Source: JAIBJN01 sp963775395 (GTDB taxonomy: Bacteria > Actinomycetota > Thermoleophilia > Gaiellales > Gaiellaceae). Taken from it: 64,000 nucleotides of DNA. Shown piece after piece: positions 41,393 to 50,360 of this stretch (position 1 is its first letter; every line of letters starts with the position of its first letter). The notes below the pieces were generated by a model that saw only the letters and a list, made by a program, of their open reading frames with translations, made no database searches and was not told the DNA's origin. The translations under genes and the position numbers were made by a program. Location of the stretch: assembly GCA_963775395.1 (NCBI GenBank), contig CAVZIX010000007.1, positions 1-64,000 on the forward strand, written 5' to 3'.

Positions 41393-42826
41393 CTAGTCCT
41401 CCGCGCCGGCGTACTCGGCCGGCTGGTCGGGGAGGTAGTCCACCGGGTACTCGAGGTGCTTCTCGAGCAGCCGCTTGATCTCCGAGAGCGCCTTCTCCTC
41501 GGTCACGCCGGGGATGTACTCCGTCCCGGCGAGCGGGACCTTGGCCATCGCCGCCGCCTCGACCGTGAGGGCGCAGAGGTCCTCGGGCTCGAGCGAGTGG
41601 ACGTTCGTCTTCCCGCACGCGCGCGCGAGCATCTGGACCTCGAGCGTCAGCGTGTGCAGGAAGTTGTAGGTGCGCTCGGCGGCCTCCTCCACGACGAGGC
41701 GCTTGCGCAGCTCGGGATCCTGGGTCGTGATCCCGACGGGGCAGCGGCCGGTGTGGCAGTGGTAGCACTGTCCGGCCGGGACGCCGATCGTCCCCTCGTA
41801 GTCGGTGACGCCCTCGATCTCCTTGTTGCAGTTGAGCGCCATCAGGGCCGCGTGGCCGAGCGCCACGGCCTTCGCGCCGAGCGCGAGCGCCTTGGCGACG
41901 TCGCCGCCGTTACGAATCCCGCCGGCGACCACGAGGTCGATCTCGTCGGCGAGCCCGACGTCTTCGAGCGCGCGCCGGGCCTCGGGGATCGCCGCCATGA
42001 GCGGGATGCCCGTCTCCTCTGTTGCGAGGTGCGGGCCGGCGCCGGTGCCGCCTTCGGCACCGTCGAGGTAGATGATGTCCGGCCCGCATTTGGCGGCCAT
42101 GCGCACATCGTCGTAGACGCGCGCGGCGCCGAGCTTGAGCTGGATCGGGATCTGGTAGTCGGTCGCCTCGCGGATCTCCTGGATCTTCAGCGAGAGGTCG
42201 TCCGGGCCGAGCCAGTCAGGGTGCCGCGCCGGCGAGCGCTGGTCGATCCCAGGCGGCAGCGAGCGCATCTCGGCGACCTGCTCGGTGACCTTCTGGCCCA
42301 TCAGGTGGCCGCCGAGCCCGACCTTGCAGCCCTGACCGATGAAGAACTCGCAGGCGTCCGCGAGCATCAGGTGGTGCGGGTTGAACCCGTACCGGCTCTG
42401 GATGCACTGGTAGTACCACTTCGTCGAGAGGTCGCGCTCGGGTGGGATCATCCCGCCCTCTCCCGAGCACGTCGCCGTGCCGGCCATGGACGCGCCCTTC
42501 GCGAGCGCCATCTTTGCCTCGAGCGAGAGCGCCCCGAAGCTCATCCCCGTGATGTAGACGGGGATGTCGAGCTCGATCGGCTTCTTCGCGAAGCGCGCGC
42601 CGAGGACGGTCTTCGTCACGCACTTCTCGCGGTACCCCTCGATGACGAACCGGGTCAGCGTGCCCGGCATGAACATGAGGTCGTCCCAGTGCGGGATCTT
42701 CTTGAACATCGAGAAGCCCCGCATGCGGTAGCGGCCGAGCTCGGCCTTCATGTGGATGTCGTTGATGACCTCCGGCGTGAAGATCCGGCTCCGCCCGAGG
42801 ACTGTGCGGTCGGTCTCGTCGGGCAC
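41393..42826 (-). CDS. Glutamate-synthase-like FMN/Fe-S subunit (MgsC/GlxD type)
   Basis: Protein of 477 residues corresponding to the FMN domain of glutamate synthase: YITGMSFGALSLEAKMALAK, CSGEGGMIPPERD, IYLDGAEGGTGAGP, VAGGIRNGGDVAKALALGA, and the 3Fe-4S cysteines in QCYHCHTGRCPVG. In N-methylglutamate synthase this subunit makes N-methylglutamate from glutamate and methylamine; in other clusters the same set is called GlxD. The GTG start shares one base with the upstream stop (TAGTG). The three separate subunits replace domains that are joined in ordinary GltB. Confidence 0.9.
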   Translation of the reverse strand: MPDETDRTVLGRSRIFTPEVINDIHMKAELGRYRMRGFSMFKKIPHWDDLMFMPGTLTRFVIEGYREKCVTKTVLGARFAKKPIELDIPVYITGMSFGALSLEAKMALAKGASMAGTATCSGEGGMIPPERDLSTKWYYQCIQSRYGFNPHHLMLADACEFFIGQGCKVGLGGHLMGQKVTEQVAEMRSLPPGIDQRSPARHPDWLGPDDLSLKIQEIREATDYQIPIQLKLGAARVYDDVRMAAKCGPDIIYLDGAEGGTGAGPHLATEETGIPLMAAIPEARRALEDVGLADEIDLVVAGGIRNGGDVAKALALGAKAVALGHAALMALNCNKEIEGVTDYEGTIGVPAGQCYHCHTGRCPVGITTQDPELRKRLVVEEAAERTYNFLHTLTLEVQMLARACGKTNVHSLEPEDLCALTVEAAAMAKVPLAGTEYIPGVTEEKALSEIKRLLEKHLEYPVDYLPDQPAEYAGAED

Positions 42827-43614
42827 TACAGCACCAGCTTTCGCTCGGAGGGCTCGAGGTTGTCGTAGTTGTAGAGCTTCTTGCCGCAGACGAACTTCTG
42901 GAACTCGGGCGGGTCGCCCAACCCGTAGATCCGGAACTTGCGCTCGATGAACTCGGTGTCGGAGTCGTCCCATTCGCCCGGGACGCAGTCGATGCCGAGC
43001 GACTTCACCGTGCCGCCGACGTAGATCGTCCCGTCGTACATCGAGTCGCCGAGCCCGGGGCCGACGTTCCCGCAGAGCACCTGGCGGCCGCGCTGCATCA
43101 TGAAGCCGGTCATCGTGCCGGCGTCGCCGAGGGTGATGATCGTCCCGCCCTTCTGGTCGATGCCGGTGCGCGCGCCGACCTGGCCCTTGATGACGAGGTC
43201 GCCGCCGCGCATCGCGGCGCCGGTGAGTGAGCCGGCGTTGCCGTCGACGATGACGACCCCCGACATCATGTTCTCGCACGCGGACCAGCCGACCCGGCCG
43301 GTGATGTGGATCTCGGGGCCGTCGATCAACCCACAGCCGAAGTAGCCGAGGCTCCCGCCGAAAGTGATCCGGCAGCGGGTGAGGATGCCGACGCCGATCG
43401 AGTGCTTCGAGCCGGGGTTGAGGACGATGACGTCGTCGATCCCCTCCTCGTAGAGCAGGCGGCGGAGCTCGAGGTTGATCTGCCGCGTGGTGAGGTCCTT
43501 CGCGTCGAAGGTGGCCTTCCCGTGCTCGATCTCGGCGGTGCCGGGCGCATCGGCGAACGGCTCCGCGAGCCCCCGAGCGTCGTACGTGATCCTGGACTCG
43601 CCTACCGCTGCCAC
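42826..43614 (-). CDS. GXGXG-domain subunit (MgsB/GlxC type)
   Basis: Protein of 262 residues matching the C-terminal beta-helix of glutamate synthase: repeated Gly-rich turns such as ITGRVGWSACENMMSG, AAMRGGDLVIKGQVGARTG and DGTIYVGGTVKSLG. It is the structural subunit in N-methylglutamate synthase and in the glx-type complexes. The GTG start overlaps the end of the amidotransferase gene by 13 bases; no other start gives a proper N-terminus. Confidence 0.88.
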   Translation of the reverse strand: MAAVGESRITYDARGLAEPFADAPGTAEIEHGKATFDAKDLTTRQINLELRRLLYEEGIDDVIVLNPGSKHSIGVGILTRCRITFGGSLGYFGCGLIDGPEIHITGRVGWSACENMMSGVVIVDGNAGSLTGAAMRGGDLVIKGQVGARTGIDQKGGTIITLGDAGTMTGFMMQRGRQVLCGNVGPGLGDSMYDGTIYVGGTVKSLGIDCVPGEWDDSDTEFIERKFRIYGLGDPPEFQKFVCGKKLYNYDNLEPSERKLVL

Positions 43615-44534
43615 ACCATCACCTCGCCCTCGTACGGGTCGTACGTGTCGACCTCGTGGTCGACGACGGCGCGGATGGCGATCTCCTCGGAGGCGAGCGC
43701 GACGATGCCGTCCGATTCGTAGAGCACGAGCGGCTTCGCAGCCATCTCGTCCTTGCACACGCCGAGCGCGTCGGCCGTCACGGCGATGTAGGTGAAGACG
43801 CCGTCGAGCTCCTCGAGGGAGTCGTTCATCGCGTCCTCGAGGCTCGCGCCTTCGCTCATCTTCTCGGCGAGGTACACCGCAATGATCTCCGAGTCGCACT
43901 CGGACTGGAATCGGTGCCCGGCGCGCTCGAGCCGGCGCTTCCACTGGAAGTAGTTCGTCAGCTGGCCGTTGTGCACGACCGCGACGTCGGTGAACGGGTA
44001 GGCCCAGTACGGGTGCGCGCCGGAGATGTCCACGTCGGACTCGGTCGCCATGCGGACGTGGCCGATGGCGTGCGTGCCGTTGAAGCCCTTGAGGTCGTAC
44101 TGCTCCGCGACCTCCTCGGCGTCCCCGAGATCCTTGACGATCTCGAGAGAGTGACCGAGGGAGAGCACCTCGCAGTCGGGGATGTCCTCGATGCGGTCGG
44201 CGAGCTGCTTCAGGTTCCCGTTCGGGAAGGTGAAGGCGACGCGGTAGGCGTACTCGGTCTTCTCGTCGACGTCGTGGATGTCGGCGCCCATGCCCTTGAG
44301 ACGGCGGATGACCTGGTCCTGGTGGCGGTCGAGCCGGTCGGAGAACTCGAAGTCACGCGGCGTGTTCGAGTCCGCAAGTGTGTAGCGCATGACCATATGG
44401 GCGTCGTGGGGCCGGTAGAGCGCGTAGCCCGTCGAATCGGGCCCCCGATGCTTCATGGACTGGAGCATCCGGGTCATGTCGCTGCCCACCTCGTGGGTCC
44501 CGTCCCGGTAGATAATGCCTGCAATCCCGCACAT
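43602..44534 (-). CDS. Class-II glutamine amidotransferase subunit (MgsA/GlxB type)
   Basis: Protein of 310 residues with an N-terminal nucleophile Cys2 (CGIAGIIYRD), substrate loop KHRGPDSTGYALY, GHVRMATESDVD and VVHNGQLTNYFQWK. It releases ammonia from glutamine in ordinary systems; in N-methylglutamate synthase the related subunit handles the amide or methylamide. The start is fixed by the required MCG N-terminus. It lies 14 bases after the glutamine-synthetase-family gene. Confidence 0.9.
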   Translation of the reverse strand: MCGIAGIIYRDGTHEVGSDMTRMLQSMKHRGPDSTGYALYRPHDAHMVMRYTLADSNTPRDFEFSDRLDRHQDQVIRRLKGMGADIHDVDEKTEYAYRVAFTFPNGNLKQLADRIEDIPDCEVLSLGHSLEIVKDLGDAEEVAEQYDLKGFNGTHAIGHVRMATESDVDISGAHPYWAYPFTDVAVVHNGQLTNYFQWKRRLERAGHRFQSECDSEIIAVYLAEKMSEGASLEDAMNDSLEELDGVFTYIAVTADALGVCKDEMAAKPLVLYESDGIVALASEEIAIRAVVDHEVDTYDPYEGEVMVWQR

Positions 44535-44548
44535 TGCCCGCTCGCTTT

Positions 44549-45946
44549 CTACGGAAGCACGTCGAGGTACTCGGTGACGTCCCAATCGCTGACATGGGCG
44601 CAGTGGCGCTCCCACTCGTCGCGCTTGTAGTGCATGAACACACGGTACATATCGCCGGGCAGAGCGGACCTGATTACGTCGTCCTCCTCGAGGGCGTCGA
44701 GTGCGGCACCGAAGGTCATCGGCAGGCGCTTCACCTGCTTGCCGGCCTCCATCGCCTCGTAGATGTTCCGTTCCTCGGGCTCGCCCGGGTCGAGCTCGCG
44801 CTCGATTCCGTCCTGCATGGCCGCGATCAGGGCGGCCAGCGACAGGTAGGGGTTCACCGCGGAGTCGACGGACCGGTACTCGAAGCGACCGGGAGCTGAC
44901 ACGCGGAGAGCGGTCGTCCGGTTCTGGTAGCCCCAGTCGGCGAAGACCGGCGCCCAGAACCCCGTGTCCCAGAGGCGGCGGTACGAGTTGACGGTGGGGC
45001 AGGTGAGGGCGGTCAGGGCCGGCTGGTGGGCCATGATGCCGCCGATCGCGTAGAGGCCGATCTGGCTCGGCTTCTGCCGGTCGTCCGTGTCAGGGTCGAA
45101 GGCGTTCTCGTCGCCGCGCCAGAGCGAGATGTTGTGGTGGCAGCCGTTCGCGGAGACGCCCATGAACGGCTTCGGCATGAAGCACGGGAAGGCGTCGAGC
45201 TCGCGGCCGACCTGCTTGCAGATCTGCCGGAACGTGGAGAGGTTGTCGGCCGTCTGCTCGGCGCGGTCGAAGCCGAAGTTGAGCTCGATCTGGCCGGGCG
45301 CGTCCTCGTGGTCGCCCTGGATCATGTCGAGACCGAGCCGCTGCCCGTATTCGATCACCTTGTGGATGATCGGCTGGAGCTCGGAGAACTGGTCGATGTG
45401 GTAGCAGAAGGGCTTGGTCTTGCCCTCGACCGACGGCTCGCCCTTCTCGTCGAGCTTGAGCCACATCATCTCCGGCTCCGTGCCGGCGCGGAGGTGCAGA
45501 CCGGTCTTCTCTTCGAACGCGGCCTGGATGTGCTTGAGGTTCGAGCGGCAGTCCGAGGTGAGAAAGGCGCCCGGATCCTCGCGCTCCTCGCGGTTGCGGA
45601 AGCACGTCACCCAGACGCGGGCGACGCGCGAGTCCCACGGAAGCTGCATGAACGTCTCCGGCTCCGGGACGCCAACGAGCTCGGCGGCCTCGGGGCCGTA
45701 CCCGATGTAGTTCCCGTGCCTGTCGGTGAAGAGGTTCGCGGTTGCGCCGTAGACGAGCTGGAAGCCCTTCGCGGCGATCGTCTCCCAGTGCGGTGACGGG
45801 ACGCCCTTGCCCATGATGCGGCCGGTGACGGAGGGAAACTGGTAGTAGACGTACGTGATCCCCAGGTCGTCGATCTTCTTGCGGACCTGGGCGATCTTCT
45901 CGTCACGGCCGTCGGCGCTGACGAAGGCTTCGAGATCGGTCGGCAC
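44549..45946 (-). CDS. Glutamine-synthetase-family ligase, probable gamma-glutamylmethylamide synthetase
   Basis: Protein of 465 residues with the GS catalytic core: EPEMMWLKLDEKGEP, EDAPGQIELNFGFDRAEQTA, FMGVSANGCHHNISLWRG and RFEYRSVDSAVNPYLSLAAL. It joins an amine to glutamate with ATP. Next to a split glutamate-synthase set, and in a window with trimethylamine dehydrogenase, the likely amine is methylamine (known enzyme GmaS), but a GlnT-type glutamine synthetase cannot be excluded from sequence. The GTG at 45946 has AGGAGG upstream, and an upstream in-frame ATG at 46066 would add an Arg-rich unlikely tail. A 7-bp hairpin (45970-45988) lies in the leader just before the ribosome site. Confidence 0.85.
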   Translation of the reverse strand: MPTDLEAFVSADGRDEKIAQVRKKIDDLGITYVYYQFPSVTGRIMGKGVPSPHWETIAAKGFQLVYGATANLFTDRHGNYIGYGPEAAELVGVPEPETFMQLPWDSRVARVWVTCFRNREEREDPGAFLTSDCRSNLKHIQAAFEEKTGLHLRAGTEPEMMWLKLDEKGEPSVEGKTKPFCYHIDQFSELQPIIHKVIEYGQRLGLDMIQGDHEDAPGQIELNFGFDRAEQTADNLSTFRQICKQVGRELDAFPCFMPKPFMGVSANGCHHNISLWRGDENAFDPDTDDRQKPSQIGLYAIGGIMAHQPALTALTCPTVNSYRRLWDTGFWAPVFADWGYQNRTTALRVSAPGRFEYRSVDSAVNPYLSLAALIAAMQDGIERELDPGEPEERNIYEAMEAGKQVKRLPMTFGAALDALEEDDVIRSALPGDMYRVFMHYKRDEWERHCAHVSDWDVTEYLDVLP

Positions 45947-45999
45947 GAGCTCTGTCCTCCTCTCTGCGAAGGCGGCTCGAGGCCGCCTGTACGGGAGGC

Positions 46000-46012
46000 G
46001 CAATACTATTGC
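46000..46012 (-). promoter_or_regulatory. Palindromic -10 region of the ligase/synthase operon
   Basis: GCAATA-C-TATTGC is a perfect 13-bp palindrome about 55 bases before the ligase start. Read on the minus strand it contains TAGTAT, a good -10 box. A palindrome over a -10 box is a likely operator. I see no matching -35 box, so an activator may be needed. Confidence 0.45.
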
Positions 46013-46167
46013 CCGCGGCGATACGGCTCTAGCGGGTGCGGTGCCTCTCGGAGTCGCGGGCGTCACTCGCTTAATCCCCGCGCGCGCGTGGGGCCGGCCG
46101 CTGTCCTCCCTCCGGTCCCCAGGCTATTGCCGAACTTCGCCTCCATGGGTGACGCACTGCCCCGATA

Positions 46168-46224
46168 GTCACGCGAGACGTGACCAAAGTGACACAGCTC
46201 GTTCGCCGAAAGCCCGATTAGACT
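46168..46224 (+). promoter_or_regulatory. Leaderless promoter and inverted repeat before purD
   Basis: TAGACT (46219-46224) stands exactly seven bases before the purD GTG, with no Shine-Dalgarno site, as for a leaderless mRNA. Upstream, GTCACG-N5-CGTGAC (46168-46184) is an inverted repeat that could bind a regulator. A related GTCAC-N5-GTGAC occurs at 51381-51395. Confidence 0.5.
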
Positions 46225-46231
46225 CGCCCGC

Positions 46232-47452
46232 GTGAACGTCCTCATCGTCGGCTCCGGCGGTCGGGAGCATGCGCTCGCGTGGAAGATCGCCCAGAGCACG
46301 AGCCTCGGCGACCTCCACGCCGCTCCCGGCAACCCCGGCATCGCCGGGCTCGGCACCTGCCATCCGCTGAGGCCGGACGACTCGGAGGCGCTGCTCGGGC
46401 TGTGCCACCAGCTCGGGATCGACCTCGTCGTCGTCGGGCCGGAGGCGCCGCTCGTCGCCGGGCTCGCGGACGCCCTCCGTCATGCCGGTGTTGCGGTATT
46501 CGGCCCGGGTGCCGCGGCGGCGCAGATCGAGGGCTCCAAGTCCTTCGCAAAGGACGTCATGCAGGCGGCCGGCGTCCCCACGCCGGCCTCCCTTGGGGAG
46601 CCGCAGGCCCCCTGCGTCGTCAAGGCGGACGGCCTCGCGGCCGGAAAGGGCGTCTTTGTCTGCCGCACGCAGGACGAGGTCGAGGCGGCGCTTCCAAAGG
46701 CGGAAGCCCTCGGAGGCCGGGTCGTCGTCGAGGAGCTGCTCGAGGGCGAGGAGGTCTCGCTCTTCACACTCTGCGCGGGCGAGGATGCGCTCGCGCTCGC
46801 CCCGGCGCAGGACTTCAAGCGCCTGCGCGACGGTGACGAGGGCCCGAACACGGGTGGGATGGGGAGCTACTCGCCCGTGCCGGCCGTCGGCGCGGAGCTC
46901 GCCCAGGAGCTCGTGGACACCGTCCATCGACCGGTGCTCGCTGAGCTCGCGCGGCGCGGCGCCCCCTTCCAGGGCTTGCTTTACGCGGGTCTCATGCTCA
47001 CCGAGGGGGGCCCGCGCGTGCTCGAGTTCAACTGCCGTTTCGGGGACCCGGAGACGCAGGCGATCCTCCCCCGCCTCCAGGGAGACCTCCTCGAGGCGCT
47101 CGCCGCGGCCGCCGCGGGCTCGGTTTCCGGAGTGGAGCTGGCAGCGGGCTCCGAAGCGGCCGTGACCGTCGTGCTCGCCGCCCCGGGCTACCCCGATGCA
47201 CCGGAGAACGGCGCCCGGCTCTCCGGCCTCGACCGCGCCGAGGAGGAGGGCGCGCTCGTCTTCCACGCCGGCACCGCGCTCCGCGGAGGCGAGGTCGTGA
47301 GCGCCGGCGGTCGGGTGCTCAACGTCACCGCGCTCGGAGAGTCGGTCGCGGAGGCGAGAGAGCGGGCGTACCGCGCGGTCGACCGGATCGAGTTCCCCGG
47401 CGTGCAGTACCGTCACGACATCGCCCTCCGAGCCGTGCACGCCAATGCCTGA
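46232..47452 (+). CDS. purD: Phosphoribosylamine-glycine ligase
   Basis: Second step of purine synthesis: joins glycine to phosphoribosylamine with ATP, giving GAR. The 406 residues have the PurD start NVLIVGSGGREHALAWKI, the ATP-grasp elements VVKADGLAAGKGV and GPNTGGMGSYSPVP, and the metal site EFNCRFGDPETQ. The length is normal. The GTG start is set by the NVLIVGSGGREH N-terminus. It diverges from the ligase operon and overlaps purE by eight bases. Confidence 0.96.
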   Translation: MNVLIVGSGGREHALAWKIAQSTSLGDLHAAPGNPGIAGLGTCHPLRPDDSEALLGLCHQLGIDLVVVGPEAPLVAGLADALRHAGVAVFGPGAAAAQIEGSKSFAKDVMQAAGVPTPASLGEPQAPCVVKADGLAAGKGVFVCRTQDEVEAALPKAEALGGRVVVEELLEGEEVSLFTLCAGEDALALAPAQDFKRLRDGDEGPNTGGMGSYSPVPAVGAELAQELVDTVHRPVLAELARRGAPFQGLLYAGLMLTEGGPRVLEFNCRFGDPETQAILPRLQGDLLEALAAAAAGSVSGVELAAGSEAAVTVVLAAPGYPDAPENGARLSGLDRAEEEGALVFHAGTALRGGEVVSAGGRVLNVTALGESVAEARERAYRAVDRIEFPGVQYRHDIALRAVHANA

Positions 47453-47876
47453 CCCGGCCTCGAACGGCCCGCTCGTCGGCATCCTCATCGGGTCGGAGTC
47501 CGACCGCGAGGCGATTGGCGCCGCGGGCAAGGAGCTCGACGAGCGCGGGATCGCCTGGGAGCTCAACGTGCTGTCCGCGCACCGGGATCCCGAGGGCGTG
47601 GCCGAGTATGCGAAGACTGCGGCGTCGCGAGGCATCCGCGTCCTCATCGCGGGAGCCGGCATGGCCGCCGCGCTGCCGGGCGTCGTCGCCGCCTACTCGG
47701 AGCTGCCCGTCATCGGAGTCCCGCTCACCTCGTCCAAGAGCGTGATGGGCGGGCTCGACGCGATCCTTTCGATCGTGCAGATGCCCCCAGGCGTGCCGGT
47801 CGCCTGCGTCTCGGTGAACGGAGGGCGCAACGCGGCCGCCCTCGCGGCACGCATCCTCGCCCTCGGCGAGGGCTAG
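47445..47876 (+). CDS. purE: N5-CAIR mutase, class I
   Basis: Moves the carboxyl group of N5-CAIR to give CAIR. The 143 residues hold GILIGSESDREAI, the catalytic-loop ELNVLSAHRDPEGV and LIAGAGMAAALPGVVAAYSE. These are class-I features, which normally need PurK; purK is not in the window. It is a little shorter than usual at the C-terminus. Its start overlaps purD. Confidence 0.94.
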   Translation: MPDPASNGPLVGILIGSESDREAIGAAGKELDERGIAWELNVLSAHRDPEGVAEYAKTAASRGIRVLIAGAGMAAALPGVVAAYSELPVIGVPLTSSKSVMGGLDAILSIVQMPPGVPVACVSVNGGRNAAALAARILALGEG

Positions 47877-47908
47877 CGCCGCGGGCCGAGGCAAGCCTGC
47901 GCGCTCTC

Positions 47909-47914
47909 TAGAAT
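47909..47914 (+). promoter_or_regulatory. TAGAAT box before purB
   Basis: TAGAAT lies seven bases before the purB GTG and no ribosome site is present. This suggests that purB has its own leaderless transcript inside the purine cluster. Confidence 0.5.
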
Positions 47915-47921
47915 TGCCCTC

Positions 47922-49262
47922 GTGATCGCCCGCTACTCCCGTCCGGACATGAAGCGCGTCTGGTCGGAGGAGGGCAGGCTCGCGCGCTTGCTCGAGGTCG
48001 AGCTGGCCGCGCTCGAGGGATGGGCCGAGATCGGTGCCGTCCCCGCCGATGCGGCGGCCGAGGTGCGCGAGCGCGCCGTCCCTCCGACCCCCGAGCGCGT
48101 CGCCGAGATCGAGGAGCGGACACAGCACGACCTCGCGGCCTTCGTGGACGCCGTCGCCGAGGACCTGGGGCCGGTCGGGCGTTGGCTGCACTACGGGCTC
48201 ACGTCCTCCGACGTGCTCGACACGGCAACGGCGCTCCAGGTGCGCGAGGCGGGCGCGCTGATCCTCGACGGCGTCGACCGGTCGCTCTCCGCGGTGGTGG
48301 CGCGGGCCGAGGAGCACCGCGACACCGTGATGGCGGGCCGAACGCACGGGATCCACGCCGAGCCGATCACCTTCGGCGCCAAGCTCGCCGGCTGGGCGTT
48401 CGAGCTCGAGCGCGACCGCGAGCGGCTCGAACGGGCGCTCGAGGGCATGCGCGTCGGCAAGCTCGCCGGCGCGGTCGGGACCTACGGCGGCGGCGATCCG
48501 GAGGTCGAGCGGATCGCCTGCGAGCGGCTCGGGCTCGTGCCCGAGCCCGTCGCGACGCAGATCGTGCCGCGTGACCGGCACGCCGAGCTGCTTGCGGCCC
48601 TCGCGCTGTGCGCCTCGTCGCTCGACCGGTTCGCCACCGAGATCCGCCACCTCGCCCGCACCGAGCTGGGCGAGGTGCAGGAGCCCTTCCGCAGCGGACA
48701 GAAAGGCTCGTCCGCGATGCCGCACAAGCGCAACCCGGTGGTCGCCGAGCGCATCTGCGGCCTGGCGCGGATCGTCCGTGCTGCTTCGGTCGTCGGGCTG
48801 GAGAACGTCGCGCTGTGGCACGAACGCGACATCTCCCACTCGAGCGCCGAGCGCGTCGTCCTCCCGGACGCCTTTCTCGCGCTCGACTACATGCTCGACC
48901 GTTTCGCCTGGCTCGTCGAGGGTCTCGTCGTCGACGCCGCCAGGATGCGCCGCAACCTCGACGCGTCGCACGGCCTCGTGTTCAGCCAGCGCGTGCTGCT
49001 CGCCCTCGTTGCAGCCGGGCTGTCGCGGGACGAGGCGTATCGGCTGGTGCAGCGCAACGCGCTGGCCGCCTGGGAGGAGGAGCGCGACTTCCGCGAGCTG
49101 CTGGCCGCGGATGCCGAGGTCGGCGCTACGCTCGACGCGGAGGCACTGGCCGAGACGTTCGACCTCCCCGATGCTCTGCGGCACATCGACGTCCTGTTCG
49201 AGCGCCTCGCGGCGCTCTCCGAGAGAATCGCCGAGCGAAAGGAGGAGGCTGTCCATGCCTGA
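47922..49262 (+). CDS. purB: Adenylosuccinate lyase
   Basis: Fumarase-superfamily lyase acting twice in purine synthesis, on SAICAR and on adenylosuccinate. The 446 residues have the signature GSSAMPHKRNP near residue 264, the substrate segment HYGLTSSDVLDTA and the general-acid region GRTHGIHAEPITFG. The GTG start follows a leaderless-type box. Its 3' end overlaps purC. Confidence 0.96.
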   Translation: MIARYSRPDMKRVWSEEGRLARLLEVELAALEGWAEIGAVPADAAAEVRERAVPPTPERVAEIEERTQHDLAAFVDAVAEDLGPVGRWLHYGLTSSDVLDTATALQVREAGALILDGVDRSLSAVVARAEEHRDTVMAGRTHGIHAEPITFGAKLAGWAFELERDRERLERALEGMRVGKLAGAVGTYGGGDPEVERIACERLGLVPEPVATQIVPRDRHAELLAALALCASSLDRFATEIRHLARTELGEVQEPFRSGQKGSSAMPHKRNPVVAERICGLARIVRAASVVGLENVALWHERDISHSSAERVVLPDAFLALDYMLDRFAWLVEGLVVDAARMRRNLDASHGLVFSQRVLLALVAAGLSRDEAYRLVQRNALAAWEEERDFRELLAADAEVGATLDAEALAETFDLPDALRHIDVLFERLAALSERIAERKEEAVHA

Positions 49263-50115
49263 GGCCGTCCATGTCGGGAGCGGAAAGGTCCGGGAGCTCT
49301 TCGAGCTCGACGACGAGCGGCTGCTGCTCGTCGCCACCGACCGAATCTCGACCTTCGACGTCGTCCTGCCGACCGAGATTCCCGACAAGGGGCGCGTCCT
49401 CACCGGGCTGTCCGGCTTCTGGTTCGCGCGCACGCGGGAGATCGTCCCGAACCACCTGCTCGCTCTCCGCGAAGACGGACGCTCGACCGAGGCCCGGCGG
49501 CTTTCGATGCTTCCCATCGAGTGCGTCGTCCGCGGCTACCTGGCCGGCTCGGGCTGGAAGGACTACGGCGCGACCGGCGAGGTCTGCGGCCACCGGCTCC
49601 CCGAAGGGCTGCGCGAGTCCGACCGCCTCCCGGAGCCGATCTTCACGCCGGCGACGAAGGCCCAGGAGGGCCACGATGAGAACATCGACCGCGAACGCGC
49701 GGCCGAGCTCGTCGGCGACGACCTCTTCGCCGAGGTCGAGCGCATCTCGCTCGAGCTGTACCGCTTCGCGGCGGAGTACGCCCTCGAGCGCGGCATCGTC
49801 ATCGCCGACACCAAGTTCGAGCTCGGCGTCGGGCCCGACGGGGCGCTAACCCTCGGGGACGAGGCGTTGACGCCTGATTCCTCGCGCTTCTGGCCGGCCG
49901 ACGAGTACGAGCCAGGGCGAAGCCAGCCCTCCTTCGACAAGCAGTACGTGCGCGACTACTGCGAATCGCTCGGCTGGGACAAGTCGCCGCCGGGCCCGGA
50001 GCTCCCGCACGAGGTCGTGGCCGGCACGAGGGCCCGCTACGTCGAAGCCTTCGAGCAGCTGACCGGGATCCGCTTCGACGACTATCTAAACGACCCGGGG
50101 ACGGTGCTCCGGTGA
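49255..50115 (+). CDS. purC: SAICAR synthetase
   Basis: ATP-dependent ligation of aspartate to CAIR. Protein of 286 residues: GSGKVRELFELDDERLLLVA, DRISTFDVVLPTEIPDKG, IECVVRGYLAGSGWKDY and DTKFELGVGPDG. The longer form with the C-terminal PSFDKQYVRDYCESLGWDK segment is the actinobacterial/eukaryote-like type. ATG preceded by GGAGGAGG; overlaps purB and purS. Confidence 0.96.
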   Translation: MPEAVHVGSGKVRELFELDDERLLLVATDRISTFDVVLPTEIPDKGRVLTGLSGFWFARTREIVPNHLLALREDGRSTEARRLSMLPIECVVRGYLAGSGWKDYGATGEVCGHRLPEGLRESDRLPEPIFTPATKAQEGHDENIDRERAAELVGDDLFAEVERISLELYRFAAEYALERGIVIADTKFELGVGPDGALTLGDEALTPDSSRFWPADEYEPGRSQPSFDKQYVRDYCESLGWDKSPPGPELPHEVVAGTRARYVEAFEQLTGIRFDDYLNDPGTVLR

Positions 50116-50360
50116 AGGCGACCGTGCTCGTCCGCCCGAAGGGCGGCATCCTCGATCCGCAGGGCCAGGCCGTCGAGCGCTCGCTCCGCCAGCTCGGCTT
50201 CGAGGTCGGCGAGGCAAGGGTCGGCCGCGTGATCGACCTGGAGGTCGACGCCCCGAGCGCCGAGGAAGCGCGCGCAGAGCTCGAGCGCATGTGCGAGAAC
50301 CTGCTCGCGAACCCGCTCATCGAGAGCTACGAGATCGAGCTCGAGGAGCACGGGGCGTGA
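50112..50360 (+). CDS. purS: FGAM synthase subunit PurS
   Basis: Small bridging subunit of 82 residues for the PurL/PurQ FGAM synthase complex. The start KATVLVRPKGGILDPQGQAV and the end ANPLIESYEIELEEHG are typical. It starts with GTG overlapping purC and its end overlaps purQ (GTGA). Confidence 0.94.
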   Translation: MKATVLVRPKGGILDPQGQAVERSLRQLGFEVGEARVGRVIDLEVDAPSAEEARAELERMCENLLANPLIESYEIELEEHGA

